Positions 9,901 to 18,386 of a stretch of 64,000 bases of DNA are shown here, one piece after another. The first letter of the stretch is position 1. Each line of letters begins with the position of its first letter. This stretch comes from Mycobacterium sp. OTB74 (GTDB lineage: Bacteria; Actinomycetota; Actinomycetes; Mycobacteriales; Mycobacteriaceae): NCBI RefSeq assembly GCF_029892685.1, contig NZ_JARXVD010000001.1, forward strand, positions 1-64,000, written 5' to 3'. A program made the translations under genes and the position numbers. The notes beneath the pieces were generated by a model. The model worked only from the letters and a program-made list of their open reading frames with translations, had not been told where the DNA came from and searched no databases.

Positions 9901-10791
9901 TCACGAAGGTGCGTCCCCCGGCTGGTCGCCGGCCACCACCGGAACCCGAACCGCGTTGCCCCACTCGGTCCAGGAGCCGTCGTAGTTGCGCACCCCGGGC
10001 AGGCCCAGCAGGTGCGTCAGGACGAACCAGGTGTGGCTGGACCGCTCACCGATGCGGCAGTAGGCGATGGCCGCCTGGTCGGGTGAAATGAAGCCGTAGA
10101 GCTCGTTGAGTTCGGCGCGGCTGCGGAAACGGCCGCTGTCGTCGACGGCGTTGGCCCACGGGATCGAACGCGCGGTCGGGATGTGACCGCCGCGCAGTGC
10201 ACCTTCATCGGGATAGTCCGGCATGTGGGTGCGCTCGCCGGTGTACTCCTGCGGTGACCGCACGTCGATCAGCGGTTCCTTGCCCAGGATGGCCAGCACG
10301 TCGTCTTTGAAGGCGCGGATCGGGGCATCGTTGCGTTCGACCACCGGGTAACCGGTGGTCTGCTTGGACGGCACGTCCAACGTGGTGTCGCGGCCATTGG
10401 TGATCCACAGGTCGCGGCCGCCGTCGAGCAGCCGGACGTCGGGGTGTCCGAACAGAGTGAACACCCACAGTGCGTAAGCGGCCCACCAGTTGCTCTTGTC
10501 GCCGTAGATGACGACGGTGTCGTCACGGCTGATGCCCTTGCGGTCCATCAGGGCGGCGAACTGGGCGCCGTCGATGTAGTCCCGGACATGCGGTTCGTTG
10601 AGGTCGGTGTGCCAGTCGATCTTCACGGCACCGGGGATGTGGCCGGTGTCGTAGAGCAGCACATCCTCGTCGGACTCGACGATGGCCAGGCCCGGTCGTC
10701 CGATGTTGCCGGACAACCAGTCGGCGGTGACCAGACGGTCAGGATGCGCATAGGTGGCGAAAGCGGGATGCGGGTCTGCAGGCAGCGGCAC
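9901..10791 (-). CDS. sseA: Thiosulfate/3-mercaptopyruvate sulfurtransferase (rhodanese)
   Basis: A 296-residue protein with two rhodanese domains. The N-terminal domain (residues about 18-145) lacks the active-site Cys and carries [17 protein letters not shown]. The C-terminal domain carries the active loop AYCRIGERS, with Cys followed by the R-I-G-E-R type loop. It transfers sulfane sulfur to an acceptor, probably feeding the coupled SufE. A decayed copy of the middle of this gene lies at about 46.2-46.5 kb. Confidence 0.92.
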   Translation of the reverse strand: MPLPADPHPAFATYAHPDRLVTADWLSGNIGRPGLAIVESDEDVLLYDTGHIPGAVKIDWHTDLNEPHVRDYIDGAQFAALMDRKGISRDDTVVIYGDKSNWWAAYALWVFTLFGHPDVRLLDGGRDLWITNGRDTTLDVPSKQTTGYPVVERNDAPIRAFKDDVLAILGKEPLIDVRSPQEYTGERTHMPDYPDEGALRGGHIPTARSIPWANAVDDSGRFRSRAELNELYGFISPDQAAIAYCRIGERSSHTWFVLTHLLGLPGVRNYDGSWTEWGNAVRVPVVAGDQPGDAPS

Positions 10792-10887
10792 ACCATGAGC
10801 CTACCCACGCACGGAATGCGGAACCGATCTGACGCGATGCGACCAGTTGCCACGGCGATCAGAGGTGGGTGGGCACAATAGGCGGCC

Positions 10888-11655
10888 ATGAGGGCAAAGC
10901 TGGTCGCATGGAGTGCCATCGCGGCGTTGGTGGCTGCGGCGGTGGCGGCGCTGATCTTCGGCCTGACCCACCGAGATCAGGTTGCCGAGAAGGCCAAGCC
11001 GACCAGTCAACTCCAGATGGTCGACAAGGCAGCACTGCAGCAGGCGATTCAGGACGCCTTCATCAGTCAGCCACCGCAGTCGGTGATCTGCGAGACCGGC
11101 CTGATCGCGAAGGTGGGGCAGAGCACCCGCTGCGATGTGACCATGTCACCCGTGTCCGGCATCCAGGCGACCGTGACGGTGTCAGGCGTCGACGGTGGCA
11201 AGGTCAGCTACTCGATGGCCCCCGGAGTGTCCAAAACCCAACTCGAGACCGCGGTGACGGACATGGTGACCCGCACCCGGAAGGCGGCGCCCGATGCGGT
11301 GACCTGTCAGTCGGGTCTGGAGGGAAAGAAGGGCGCGGTGGCCCTGTGCGACATCACCGCCGCGGGTTTCACCAGTCGGCGCACCGTCTTGGTGGGTGAA
11401 GTGTCCGGGCTGTCGATGAACTACGGCCTGACGCCGGTGTTGGAGAAGTCGGTCGCCGAAAACTCATTGGCGGGGCAATTGCGACAAAGCGGCCACCGCC
11501 CGGACACCGTGACGTGCGCCGGTGATGTGGACAGCAAGGTCGGTGCGACCCAGCGGTGCACCGCGGTGACGGCCGGCCAGAGCCGCGATTACACGTTGAC
11601 GGTGACTGCCGTCTCCGACGGCGGGGTGTCGTTCAGCTACCGACCGGTGAACTAG
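10888..11655 (+). CDS. Membrane-anchored protein with three DUF4333-like repeats
   Basis: A 255-residue protein. One N-terminal membrane segment (about 5-26) is followed by three tandem extracellular units of about 70 residues. Each has a pair of Cys: SVICETG/TRCDV, AVTCQSG/ALCDI and TVTCAGD/QRCTA. This spacing is that of DUF4333, a mycobacterial/actinobacterial cell-envelope domain. Start ATG 10888; divergent from sseA and convergent with maf. Function unknown; each unit is expected to form one disulfide. Confidence 0.7.
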   Translation: MRAKLVAWSAIAALVAAAVAALIFGLTHRDQVAEKAKPTSQLQMVDKAALQQAIQDAFISQPPQSVICETGLIAKVGQSTRCDVTMSPVSGIQATVTVSGVDGGKVSYSMAPGVSKTQLETAVTDMVTRTRKAAPDAVTCQSGLEGKKGAVALCDITAAGFTSRRTVLVGEVSGLSMNYGLTPVLEKSVAENSLAGQLRQSGHRPDTVTCAGDVDSKVGATQRCTAVTAGQSRDYTLTVTAVSDGGVSFSYRPVN

Positions 11656-11681
11656 GGCCGCGCGGCCGAATCTCGCGGCCC
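11655..11681. terminator. GC-rich hairpin between convergent DUF4333 gene and maf
   Basis: Perfect 8-bp arms GGGCCGCG/CGCGGCCC with an 11-base loop begin at the last base of the stop codon of the plus-strand gene and end 4 bases from the maf stop. There is no T-run. It is placed to act for both convergent transcripts. Confidence 0.5.
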
Positions 11682-11684
11682 GGG

Positions 11685-12323
11685 TCAGGCCGGAGAATTC
11701 GTCGCCCACAGGGTGGCGATCGGAACGCCCAGACGCTCCAGCGAGGTGCGCAGCAGCGGCAGGCTCAGCCCGATCACGTTCGACGGGTCACCCTCGATCC
11801 GGTCGATGAACCAGCTGCCCAGCCCGTCCAGGGTGAAGGCGCCAGCCACCCACAGCGGTTCGCCGGTGGCGATGTACGCATCCAGATCGGCGGCGGTCGG
11901 TGTACCGAAATGCACTGCGGTGGAACCTAATTCGCTGACCTGATCGGTGATCTGGCCGGTGCGCAGGCGGAGCACGCAGTGCCCGGTATGCAGCATTCCG
12001 TGGTGCCCGGCCATCGAATTCCATTGCCGCCGTACGGCTTCGGCGGTGCCGGGCTTTCCGGAGAGCCTGCCGTCGAACTCCAGCATCGAATCGCACCCGA
12101 TCACGACACAGTCCGCCGCGACATCGGGACTGATCAACTCCGCGACGCGCTGGGCCTTCGCGGTTGCCAGAGCACACACCACCTTGCTCGGTGGGGCATC
12201 ACCCAGTCGCTCGATGACAGCGTCCTCGTCGACATCGGAGACCACGACGACCGGATCGATGCCAGCCTTGCGCAGCACGCTGAGCCGGCCCGAGGAAGCC
12301 GAGCCCAGCACGACCCGAGTCAT
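11685..12323 (-). CDS. maf: Maf-like nucleoside triphosphate pyrophosphatase
   Basis: A 212-residue Maf/HAM1-superfamily pyrophosphatase that should hydrolyse non-canonical or modified NTPs. The start [19 protein letters not shown] carries the S-A-S-x-R signature. [19 protein letters not shown] carries the catalytic Asp and Lys, and [20 protein letters not shown] the later motif. The ATG overlaps the stop of the last mini-ORF of the upstream 32-bp repeat array (TGATG), tying its translation to the accE5 side of the operon. Corresponds to Rv3282. Confidence 0.9.
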   Translation of the reverse strand: MTRVVLGSASSGRLSVLRKAGIDPVVVVSDVDEDAVIERLGDAPPSKVVCALATAKAQRVAELISPDVAADCVVIGCDSMLEFDGRLSGKPGTAEAVRRQWNSMAGHHGMLHTGHCVLRLRTGQITDQVSELGSTAVHFGTPTAADLDAYIATGEPLWVAGAFTLDGLGSWFIDRIEGDPSNVIGLSLPLLRTSLERLGVPIATLWATNSPA

Positions 12324-12355
12324 CAGCGCCTAAGTTCTTCGCGCAAGCGGCTCAT
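12323..12355 (-). CDS. Mini-ORF 3 of the repeat array (10 codons)
   Basis: Encodes [10 protein letters not shown]. Its stop overlaps the maf start codon as TGATG. The ending -LRR resembles the -LIRR ending of AccE5. Confidence 0.5.
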   Translation of the reverse strand: MSRLREELRR

Positions 12356-12387
12356 CAGTGCCCATGTTCTTCGCGCAAGCGGCTCAT
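12355..12387 (-). CDS. Mini-ORF 2 of the repeat array (10 codons)
   Basis: Encodes the same decapeptide [10 protein letters not shown] as mini-ORF 1, with TGATG overlaps at both ends. Confidence 0.5.
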   Translation of the reverse strand: MSRLREEHGH

Positions 12388-12419
12388 CAGTGCCCATGTT
12401 CTTCGCGCAAGCGGCTCAT
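12387..12419 (-). CDS. Mini-ORF 1 of the repeat array (10 codons)
   Basis: Encodes [10 protein letters not shown]. Its ATG shares one base with the accE5 stop (TGATG) and its stop shares one base with the next ATG. It is probably a translational relay rather than a functional peptide. Confidence 0.5.
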   Translation of the reverse strand: MSRLREEHGH

Positions 12420-12667
12420 CAGCGCCGAATTAAGGTGCGTTCCACCAAGGTAATCATCTGCCAGCTGGTGACCGAGTAACGCAGCTTGGTCACCGGGTGG
12501 CCCCACAGGTTGCGCTCCTGCGGTCCGGCATCGGCGTTACCGCCACCGGAAGCGCCGGCCAACACCATGACCAGCGCGGCGATCTCTTCGTCGGTCGGGT
12601 TGCCCTTGAGCACCTGAAAGAGCGGTGCCGCAACGGCTTCCGGCTGAACTTCGGCTTCGACAGTCAC
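12419..12667 (-). CDS. accE5: Acyl-CoA carboxylase epsilon subunit
   Basis: An 82-residue protein. The first half [20 protein letters not shown] is the conserved docking helix of actinobacterial acyl-CoA carboxylase epsilon subunits. The second half carries [11 protein letters not shown]. It strengthens assembly of the AccA3-AccD5 complex. Start GTG 12667 has AGGAG six bases upstream. It is shorter than M. tuberculosis AccE5, which has an N-terminal repeat extension. It is 73 bases downstream of accD5 and coupled to the mini-ORF array. Confidence 0.9.
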   Translation of the reverse strand: MTVEAEVQPEAVAAPLFQVLKGNPTDEEIAALVMVLAGASGGGNADAGPQERNLWGHPVTKLRYSVTSWQMITLVERTLIRR

Positions 12668-12740
12668 AATGTTCTCCTGGGTGGGATTCCGGCGTGCTCA
12701 GGCGGCGCCACATGCCCCCGAACACGCCGAGATCACTCGA

Positions 12741-14369
12741 TCAGAGCGGGATGTTTCCGTGCTTCTTCGGCGGCGTCTGGACGATCTTGCGCTCCAGCAA
12801 CCGCAGGGCGTTGGCGATGTAACCGCGGGTATGCGACGGCGGGATGACCGCGTCGACGTAGCCGCGTTCGGCCGCCACGTAGGGGTTCACCAAGGTGTCC
12901 TCGTAATCCTGCTGCAGCTCCAGACGAAGCGCGTCGACGTCCTCGCCCTTGGCGGCGGCGTCCTTGAGCTGCTGGCGGTACACGAAGCCGACAGCGCCCG
13001 AAGCTCCCATGACCGCGATCTGGGCGGTCGGCCAGGCCAGGTTGACGTCGCAGCCCATGTCCTTGGAGCCCATGACGCAGTACGCGCCGCCGTAGGCCTT
13101 GCGGGTGATGACGGTGACCTTGGCGACGGTGGCCTCACCATAGGCGTATAGCAGCTTGGCGCCGCGGCGGATGATGCCGTTGTACTCCTGCTCGGTGCCC
13201 GGCAGGAAGCCCGGGACGTCCACCAGCATGATGATCGGGATGTTGAAGGCGTCGCAGGTGCGGACGAACCGGGCGGCCTTCTCCGAGGCGTTGATGTCCA
13301 GGCAGCCGGCGAACTGGGTGGGCTGGTTGGCCACGATGCCCACCGGGCGCCCGTCGATCCGGCCGAAGCCGATGACGATGTTCTGTGCGTAACCCTGCTG
13401 GATCTCCAGGAACTCGTCGTCGTCGAGGATGCGCGAGATGACCTCGTGCATGTCGTACGGCTGGTTCGGGGAGTCCGGGATCAGCGTGTCGAGCTCGAGG
13501 TCCTCGTCGGTGAGGTTGTCCTCGATGGCGCCGGGGTGCGGGGGCTCCGGGTAGCGCGGCGGATCGGCGTAGTTGTTGGGCGGCAGGTAGCTAAGCAGAT
13601 CGCGGACGTAGTCCAGGGCGTCCTGCTCGCCGGAGGCGACGTAGTGCACGGTGCCGGACTTGGTCTCATGGGTGTGGGCGCCGCCCAGCTCCTCCATGGT
13701 TACCTCTTCACCGGTGACGGTCTTGATGACGTCCGGTCCGGTGATGAACATCTGGCTGGTCTGGTCGACCATGATGATGAAGTCGGTGAGCGCGGGGGAG
13801 TAGACGTGGCCACCGGCCGCAGCACCCATGATCAGCGAGATCTGCGGGATCACGCCGGACGCCAGGATGTTGTTGCGGAATATCCGGCTGTACAGGCCGA
13901 GGCTGACCACACCCTCCTGGATGCGGGCGCCGGCGCCGTCGTTGATGCCGATCAGCGGGCGGCCGGTCTTGATGGCCAGCTCCTGGACCTTGACGATCTT
14001 CTCGCCGTAGACCTCGCCGAGGCTGCCGCCGAACACCGTTGCGTCCTGGCTGAAGATGCAGACATCGCGGCCGTCGATGGTGCCGTAGCCGGTCACCACA
14101 CCGTCACCGAGCGGGTGCCGCTCGCCCAACCCGAAGTTGGTGCTGCGGTGCTTGGCCAGCGCATCGAGTTCGACGAACGAACCCTCGTCCAGTAGCGCCA
14201 GGATGCGCTCGCGAGCGGTCAGCTTGCCTTTCTCGTGGACCTTGTCGACCGCGGCCTGACCGACCGGGTGCAGGGTCTCCTCGCTGCGCTTGCGCAGGTC
14301 CTCCAGCTTGCCCGCGGTGGTGTGGATGTCGATCGCATTGTCCACCGGTGGCTCGGTAACGCTCGTCAT
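12741..14369 (-). CDS. accD5: Propionyl-CoA carboxylase beta subunit
   Basis: About 542 residues: two crotonase-like carboxyltransferase halves. The N-terminal half (to about residue 270) carries the acyl-CoA oxyanion segment [14 protein letters not shown]. The C-terminal half carries [19 protein letters not shown] and [14 protein letters not shown], which bind carboxybiotin. It makes methylmalonyl-CoA from propionyl-CoA for methyl-branched lipids. ATG 14369 (start MTSVTEPP) is used; GTG 14408 is an in-frame alternative. Transcribed toward accE5 and maf. In M. tuberculosis birA lies directly upstream; here the EPS locus does. Confidence 0.95.
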   Translation of the reverse strand: MTSVTEPPVDNAIDIHTTAGKLEDLRKRSEETLHPVGQAAVDKVHEKGKLTARERILALLDEGSFVELDALAKHRSTNFGLGERHPLGDGVVTGYGTIDGRDVCIFSQDATVFGGSLGEVYGEKIVKVQELAIKTGRPLIGINDGAGARIQEGVVSLGLYSRIFRNNILASGVIPQISLIMGAAAGGHVYSPALTDFIIMVDQTSQMFITGPDVIKTVTGEEVTMEELGGAHTHETKSGTVHYVASGEQDALDYVRDLLSYLPPNNYADPPRYPEPPHPGAIEDNLTDEDLELDTLIPDSPNQPYDMHEVISRILDDDEFLEIQQGYAQNIVIGFGRIDGRPVGIVANQPTQFAGCLDINASEKAARFVRTCDAFNIPIIMLVDVPGFLPGTEQEYNGIIRRGAKLLYAYGEATVAKVTVITRKAYGGAYCVMGSKDMGCDVNLAWPTAQIAVMGASGAVGFVYRQQLKDAAAKGEDVDALRLELQQDYEDTLVNPYVAAERGYVDAVIPPSHTRGYIANALRLLERKIVQTPPKKHGNIPL

Positions 14370-14574
14370 GGGGTTGATGCTAACGCCGGGTGTGACGGCC
14401 GACTCCACCGGGTCTTAGTTATTCCTTAGAGACTGCTGAGTGTTTCAGAGCATCTCGCATCGCTAGTTAGCGATCTATCAGAAGAGCAAACCGCGGACAA
14501 TGGTGCCTACACCACCGTTTTCTGGGTGCCGGCTGAGGGTGGACTGACCGCGTCCTGAGGGTTTTTCGGAGGTT

Positions 14575-14596
14575 CCAGGCCGGCGTTCCGGCCTGG
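14575..14596. terminator. 9-bp perfect hairpin in the accD5-EPS gap
   Basis: CCAGGCCGG - CGTT - CCGGCCTGG lies in the 400-base gap between the divergent accD5 and the first EPS gene. There is no following T-run. It could be an attenuator or insulator of the EPS operon leader, or an integration-related site; the function is not known. Confidence 0.35.
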
Positions 14597-14676
14597 GGGC
14601 CGATCATTGGTCCAGGTAGCGGTCTTGGATGCGGGACCACATTGTGTCAAACTTTGCTTACCGATGATCTCTGCAG

Positions 14677-14730
14677 TTGACAGCTTTATTGACGTGTGCG
14701 GTGCAAATCCGTTTCGGATAATATATGATT
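14677..14730 (+). promoter_or_regulatory. AT-rich putative promoter of the EPS locus
   Basis: This is the only clearly AT-rich stretch in the 14.4-14.77 kb gap. It contains TTGACA (14677), TTGACG (14689) and GATAAT/ATATATGAT (14717-14729), all on the strand of the initiating glycosyltransferase, which starts at 14771. The spacing between the best -35 and -10 hexamers (22 bases) is not canonical, so a -10-only or activator-dependent promoter is more likely. The rest of the gap shows no gene. Confidence 0.35.
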
Positions 14731-14770
14731 CCGCGGCACAGGGGTTCGGCGGTCGGAAAAAGGGTCTGAC

Positions 14771-16312
14771 ATGGCGCGATGGGATCGGTTCCAGGGTGGA
14801 CCGGGTGGAGCGGCGATCGCCCGCTTGCAGCTGATCGCCTCGCGACCTGGTGTCGCTATCTCCGCAAAGAGTAGCCGGTTGGCCAGAATCGACTGGCAAC
14901 GCCGATTCCAGACGCTGCTGGTCTTATCGGATTTCTTAACCATTGCCACGGTCGTCGCACTTGCCCAGGTGATTCGATTCGGTGAGTTGAGATCGGCGCC
15001 CAGCTTGAGGTTCACCCTGGTCAACTACTGCGCGGTCTCGGTGGTCATCGTCGTGATGTGGATGACCGCTCTGGGCATCTATGGGAGTCGCCTGCCGCGG
15101 ATTTTCGGCAACGGGCTGGAGGAAACGCGTCGGGTGTTCTCCGCGACCGTGGCTGTCTTCGGGGCCATTGCGGTTGTCTCGATGCTGGTCAAGCTAGAGA
15201 TCGCGCGTGGTTATCTAGCGATAGCCCTGCCGCTGGGTCTGATCGGCCTGTTGATCACTCGCGGGGTCGCACGCCATTACGTAACCGAGAGTCGCCGCGG
15301 GGGAGTTCTCGTCAACAATGTTCTGGCCGTCGGCAATCCGCGCTCAGTAAAGGAACTGGCGGAATGCTTCTCGCGGCACCCCGGCGACGGTTTGCGCCTG
15401 GTCGGAGCTTGCGGGCCCGGGCTGGCTGCAAAGAGCAGTCTTGCCATCTCCATCGACCATCGCATACCGGTGTTGAGTGAAGAAGACGACATCGTTTCAG
15501 TGGTGCACAGGTGCGGTGCTGACACGGTGGTGCTGACGTCCGGTCAGCTGGGTCCCGACGAGATTCGCGACTTGTCCTGGCAACTCGAGAAGTTCAACGT
15601 CGACTTGGTCCTTGCGCCGGGCATCATCGACGTCGCGGCACCTCGGTTGACAGTCCGGCTGGCGGGCGGGCAGCCATTGATCCACGTGGAGAAGCCGCGC
15701 TACAACGGCGCCAAGCGATTCCAGAAGCGGGCGTTCGACGTGTGGTTCGCGCTCGCCGTCTTGGTGGTCATGGCCACAGTGATGTTCGGCGTTGCAATCG
15801 CCATCAAGCTGACAAGCCGAGGGCCGGTGTTCTACTTGTCCGAACGGGTCGGACTCGACGGGGTTTCGTTCCGGATGGCCAAGTTCCGGACCATGGTGGT
15901 CGACGCCGACAAGCAACTCGACGCACTCGCGCACTTGAATGAAAGTGAAGGCGGCGTGTTGTTCAAAATCAAAAACGATCCGCGAGTGACGCCAATTGGC
16001 CGTTTCCTGCGCCGCTACAGCATCGATGAACTGCCGCAGTTCTTCAACGTACTGACCGGCACGATGAGCGTTGTCGGACCACGACCGCCGCTGCCACGTG
16101 AGGCCGACACCTACGATCTGCGTACCCGCCGCCGCCTGCTGGTGCGGCCGGGCATCACGGGTTTGTGGCAGGTGAGTGGGCGTTCTGATCTGTCATGGGA
16201 GGATTCGGTTCGGCTGGACCTGTCCTACGTCGAAAACTGGTCAATGGCCGGAGATCTCGTCATTGCGCTCAGCACTGCCAGGGCAGTGTTCACGTCATCG
16301 GGCGCGTACTGA
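14771..16312 (+). CDS. Polyprenyl-phosphate sugar phosphotransferase (WbaP/CpsE type), EPS initiation
   Basis: 513 residues. Membrane segments at about 45-65, 80-100, 120-140 and 145-165 are followed by a CoA_binding_3 / nucleotide-fold middle region. Another membrane helix (about 322-345) leads into the bacterial sugar transferase domain: KRAFDVWFALAVLVV, SRGPVFYLSERVG, FRMAKFRTM, RRYSIDELPQFFNVLTG and VRPGITGLWQVSGRS. It transfers hexose-1-phosphate onto the lipid carrier at the inner membrane face and should start EPS repeat-unit assembly. The donor sugar cannot be read from sequence. Convergent with the DegT gene with a 4-base gap. Confidence 0.93.
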   Translation: MARWDRFQGGPGGAAIARLQLIASRPGVAISAKSSRLARIDWQRRFQTLLVLSDFLTIATVVALAQVIRFGELRSAPSLRFTLVNYCAVSVVIVVMWMTALGIYGSRLPRIFGNGLEETRRVFSATVAVFGAIAVVSMLVKLEIARGYLAIALPLGLIGLLITRGVARHYVTESRRGGVLVNNVLAVGNPRSVKELAECFSRHPGDGLRLVGACGPGLAAKSSLAISIDHRIPVLSEEDDIVSVVHRCGADTVVLTSGQLGPDEIRDLSWQLEKFNVDLVLAPGIIDVAAPRLTVRLAGGQPLIHVEKPRYNGAKRFQKRAFDVWFALAVLVVMATVMFGVAIAIKLTSRGPVFYLSERVGLDGVSFRMAKFRTMVVDADKQLDALAHLNESEGGVLFKIKNDPRVTPIGRFLRRYSIDELPQFFNVLTGTMSVVGPRPPLPREADTYDLRTRRRLLVRPGITGLWQVSGRSDLSWEDSVRLDLSYVENWSMAGDLVIALSTARAVFTSSGAY

Positions 16313-16316
16313 ACCG

Positions 16317-17411
16317 TCAGGTGCCCTCGTGGACATCGTGGATGATCGCACTGATTTCATCGATCTGGGCTGATGTCAGGTCCGGGTGCACCGGCAGACA
16401 GACCCCTTGTTCGTAGAGGCTCTCGCTGACAGGTAGCCCTCCGCGCGCGTAAGGGCGAAGCGCCGGCTGCAGGTGCAAGGGGTAGAAGAAGCTCCGAGTC
16501 TGGACGCCGGCTTGCTCCAACGCCGCGACAACGTCGTCGCGGCGTTCGCTCACGAGGGCGAACCGAAACGGCACGTGGTCGGACCCGGGTTGTACCTGGA
16601 GCCACCGAACCCCTTGGACGCCAGCCAGATTCGCCACGTATCGGTCGTGGTTCGCGCGTTTGGCGGCGACGATGTCGGGAAGCTTTCGCAGCTGGGCGTT
16701 GCCCACGGCGCACTGCAGGTCGGTGACGCGGAAGTTCATGCCTAGGCCGTCGTGAATGAAAGTCCCGCTGTTGAATCGGCCCTGATTCCGCAGCAGGCGC
16801 AGCCTGTCGTACAGCTTGTCGTCATCTGTCAGCACAACGCCGCCCTCGCCGGTGGTTACGGTTTTGTCGGCGAAGAACGAGATCGCGCCGAGGTTTCCCC
16901 ACGTTCCGGCGTGGCGGCCCCGATAAGTGACGCTGTAAGCCTGCGCGGCGTCTTCGATCACCGCCAGCCCGCGGTCCGACGCAAATTCCATGATCGTGTC
17001 CATGGGAGCACAGTGCCCGTAGATGTGTACGGGCATGATCGCCGTGGTGCGTTCGGTGATCGCGTTCTCGAGTCCGGCGACGTCAACATTGAACGTCTGC
17101 GGATCGACATCGACGAAAACCGGTCGCAGCCCTGCGAATAACGCTGCCGTCGCGGAGGCGTAGAAGGTGAACGCCGGGATGAGTATCTCGCTGTCGCGCG
17201 GTAGATCCAGCGCCAGCAATGCCAGGAACAGTCCCAACGTGCCGTTGGGTGCCAGCACGGCGTGGCGGGCGCCCGTCTCGGCGAGGATCCTGTCGAGGAA
17301 CTCAGCTGCCTGCGGTCCTTCGGTCAGCCATCCGGCGCGGATGGATCGAAGAACCTCGTCCTCTTCGTCGCCGTCGAATCTCGGAGAAATTTGCTGCACG
17401 CGCCAGTCCAT
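16317..17411 (-). CDS. DegT/DnrJ/EryC1/StrS sugar aminotransferase
   Basis: 364 residues, a PLP-dependent nucleotide-sugar aminotransferase. NGTLGLFLALLAL, IPAFTFYASATA and VIEDAAQAYS (Asp cofactor ligand) precede Lys183 in SFFADKTVTTGEGG, the Schiff-base lysine. The C-terminal part has FRVTDLQCAVGNAQL. It aminates a 4-keto (or 3-keto) sugar nucleotide. With Gmd at 52.3 kb supplying GDP-4-keto-6-deoxymannose, GDP-perosamine formation is a reasonable guess. The ATG at 17411 (MDWRVQQISP) was chosen over a longer open frame because family similarity starts there. Confidence 0.88.
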   Translation of the reverse strand: MDWRVQQISPRFDGDEEDEVLRSIRAGWLTEGPQAAEFLDRILAETGARHAVLAPNGTLGLFLALLALDLPRDSEILIPAFTFYASATAALFAGLRPVFVDVDPQTFNVDVAGLENAITERTTAIMPVHIYGHCAPMDTIMEFASDRGLAVIEDAAQAYSVTYRGRHAGTWGNLGAISFFADKTVTTGEGGVVLTDDDKLYDRLRLLRNQGRFNSGTFIHDGLGMNFRVTDLQCAVGNAQLRKLPDIVAAKRANHDRYVANLAGVQGVRWLQVQPGSDHVPFRFALVSERRDDVVAALEQAGVQTRSFFYPLHLQPALRPYARGGLPVSESLYEQGVCLPVHPDLTSAQIDEISAIIHDVHEGT

Positions 17412-17504
17412 ACCTGCCCCACACTCGTCGTGCCCGCGGCGGAGGCGGGCTGCAGTAGTTAGTCTGGCAGCAAGCAATGAGGTCTGTGCGAAAGGCGACA
17501 GTCG

Positions 17505-18323
17505 ATGATGCGGCGGAAAATGCTGTCGCTGTTGTTCGTCACGATGTTGGCGCTGTGCCTTTGCCCCGATCGCGCTGGTGCGCACCCGCCGATGGTGGGC
17601 GGAGTCGGTGTGTTCGACACTTTCGACGGGCCTGCCGGGGCGCCGCCGAACCAGCAACTGTGGGATACGTCCTCCGCTCCGTACCACGATGCCGGGTTAC
17701 AGACCTACACCGACTCACCGCAGAACGTGAGTCTCGATGGCGATGGTCATCTGATGATCCAGGCGCGCAAGACACCGTCCGGGTACACATCCGCGCGTGT
17801 TGTAACACGAGGCAAGCTTGCGATGCAGTACGGTTCCGTCTCTGCCCGGATCAAATTCCCGCAGGGGCAGGGGATTTGGCCGGCCTTCTGGCTGCTCGGC
17901 GCCGACTACGATCGGGTGGGCTGGCCCCGGGCCGGCGAGATCGACATCATGGAGATCGTCAATTCCGCAAGCACCTACAACGTCACGCTGCACGGTCCGC
18001 AGGGAGCAACCGACTATTACGGAGGAACCGACGGCAGCCAGGTTGTCGGCAACAGTGGGCCCGTCGCCAACCTGTCGGACGATTTCCACGAGTACTGGCT
18101 GGACTGGCGCCCCGACAGCATCATGGTCGGAATCGACGGTGTGACGGTCGCGTCGTTCAGTCCGTCGTCGCTGCCTAAAGGCGCGGAGTGGGTCTTCAAC
18201 AAACCGATGTTCGTGGTGCTCAATCTGGCTGTTGGCGGGCCCTGGGCGGGTCCGCCCGACCGGACAACCAGATTTCCGGCGACCATGTTGGTCGATTGGT
18301 TCCGCTACGTTCCCGCCTCATGA
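17505..18323 (+). CDS. Secreted glycoside hydrolase family 16 protein
   Basis: 272 residues. A signal peptide with hydrophobic core LLFVTMLALCLC and AGA cleavage near residue 26 shows export. The GH16 catalytic signature E-x-D-x-x-E is intact: Glu145, Asp147 and Glu150 in GEIDIMEIV. The beta-sandwich strands YGSVSARIKFPQGQGIWPAF and HEYWLDWRPDSIMVGIDG are typical. Family members cleave beta-1,3/1,4-glucans or galactans, or transglycosylate. Inside the EPS locus it may trim or release the polymer. Divergent from DegT with a 93-base gap. Confidence 0.9.
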   Translation: MMRRKMLSLLFVTMLALCLCPDRAGAHPPMVGGVGVFDTFDGPAGAPPNQQLWDTSSAPYHDAGLQTYTDSPQNVSLDGDGHLMIQARKTPSGYTSARVVTRGKLAMQYGSVSARIKFPQGQGIWPAFWLLGADYDRVGWPRAGEIDIMEIVNSASTYNVTLHGPQGATDYYGGTDGSQVVGNSGPVANLSDDFHEYWLDWRPDSIMVGIDGVTVASFSPSSLPKGAEWVFNKPMFVVLNLAVGGPWAGPPDRTTRFPATMLVDWFRYVPAS

Positions 18324-18386
18324 TCAAACTGTGTCCGTAGCTCCAGTAGCAGCCCGGATGCCGAACGCAATGACTAGCATCTAAGC

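Larger units (their letters stand above)
12323..12429 (-). repeat. MIRU-like tandem array, three 32-bp units between accE5 and maf
   Basis: Three consecutive 32-base units start (plus-strand phase) at 12334, 12366 and 12398; the first two are identical and the accE5-distal one diverges at its end. On the minus strand every unit contains ATGAGCCGCTTGCGCGAAGA and ends TGATG. Start and stop codons of successive units therefore overlap each other, the accE5 stop and the maf start. This is the layout described for mycobacterial interspersed repetitive units (MIRUs), although the unit here is shorter than the 46-100 bp usually quoted. Confidence 0.8.

Noticed and set aside
12323..12429. CRISPR array
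   Set aside because: The 32-base repeats are directly contiguous with no spacers, and are better explained as MIRU-like coupled mini-ORFs.
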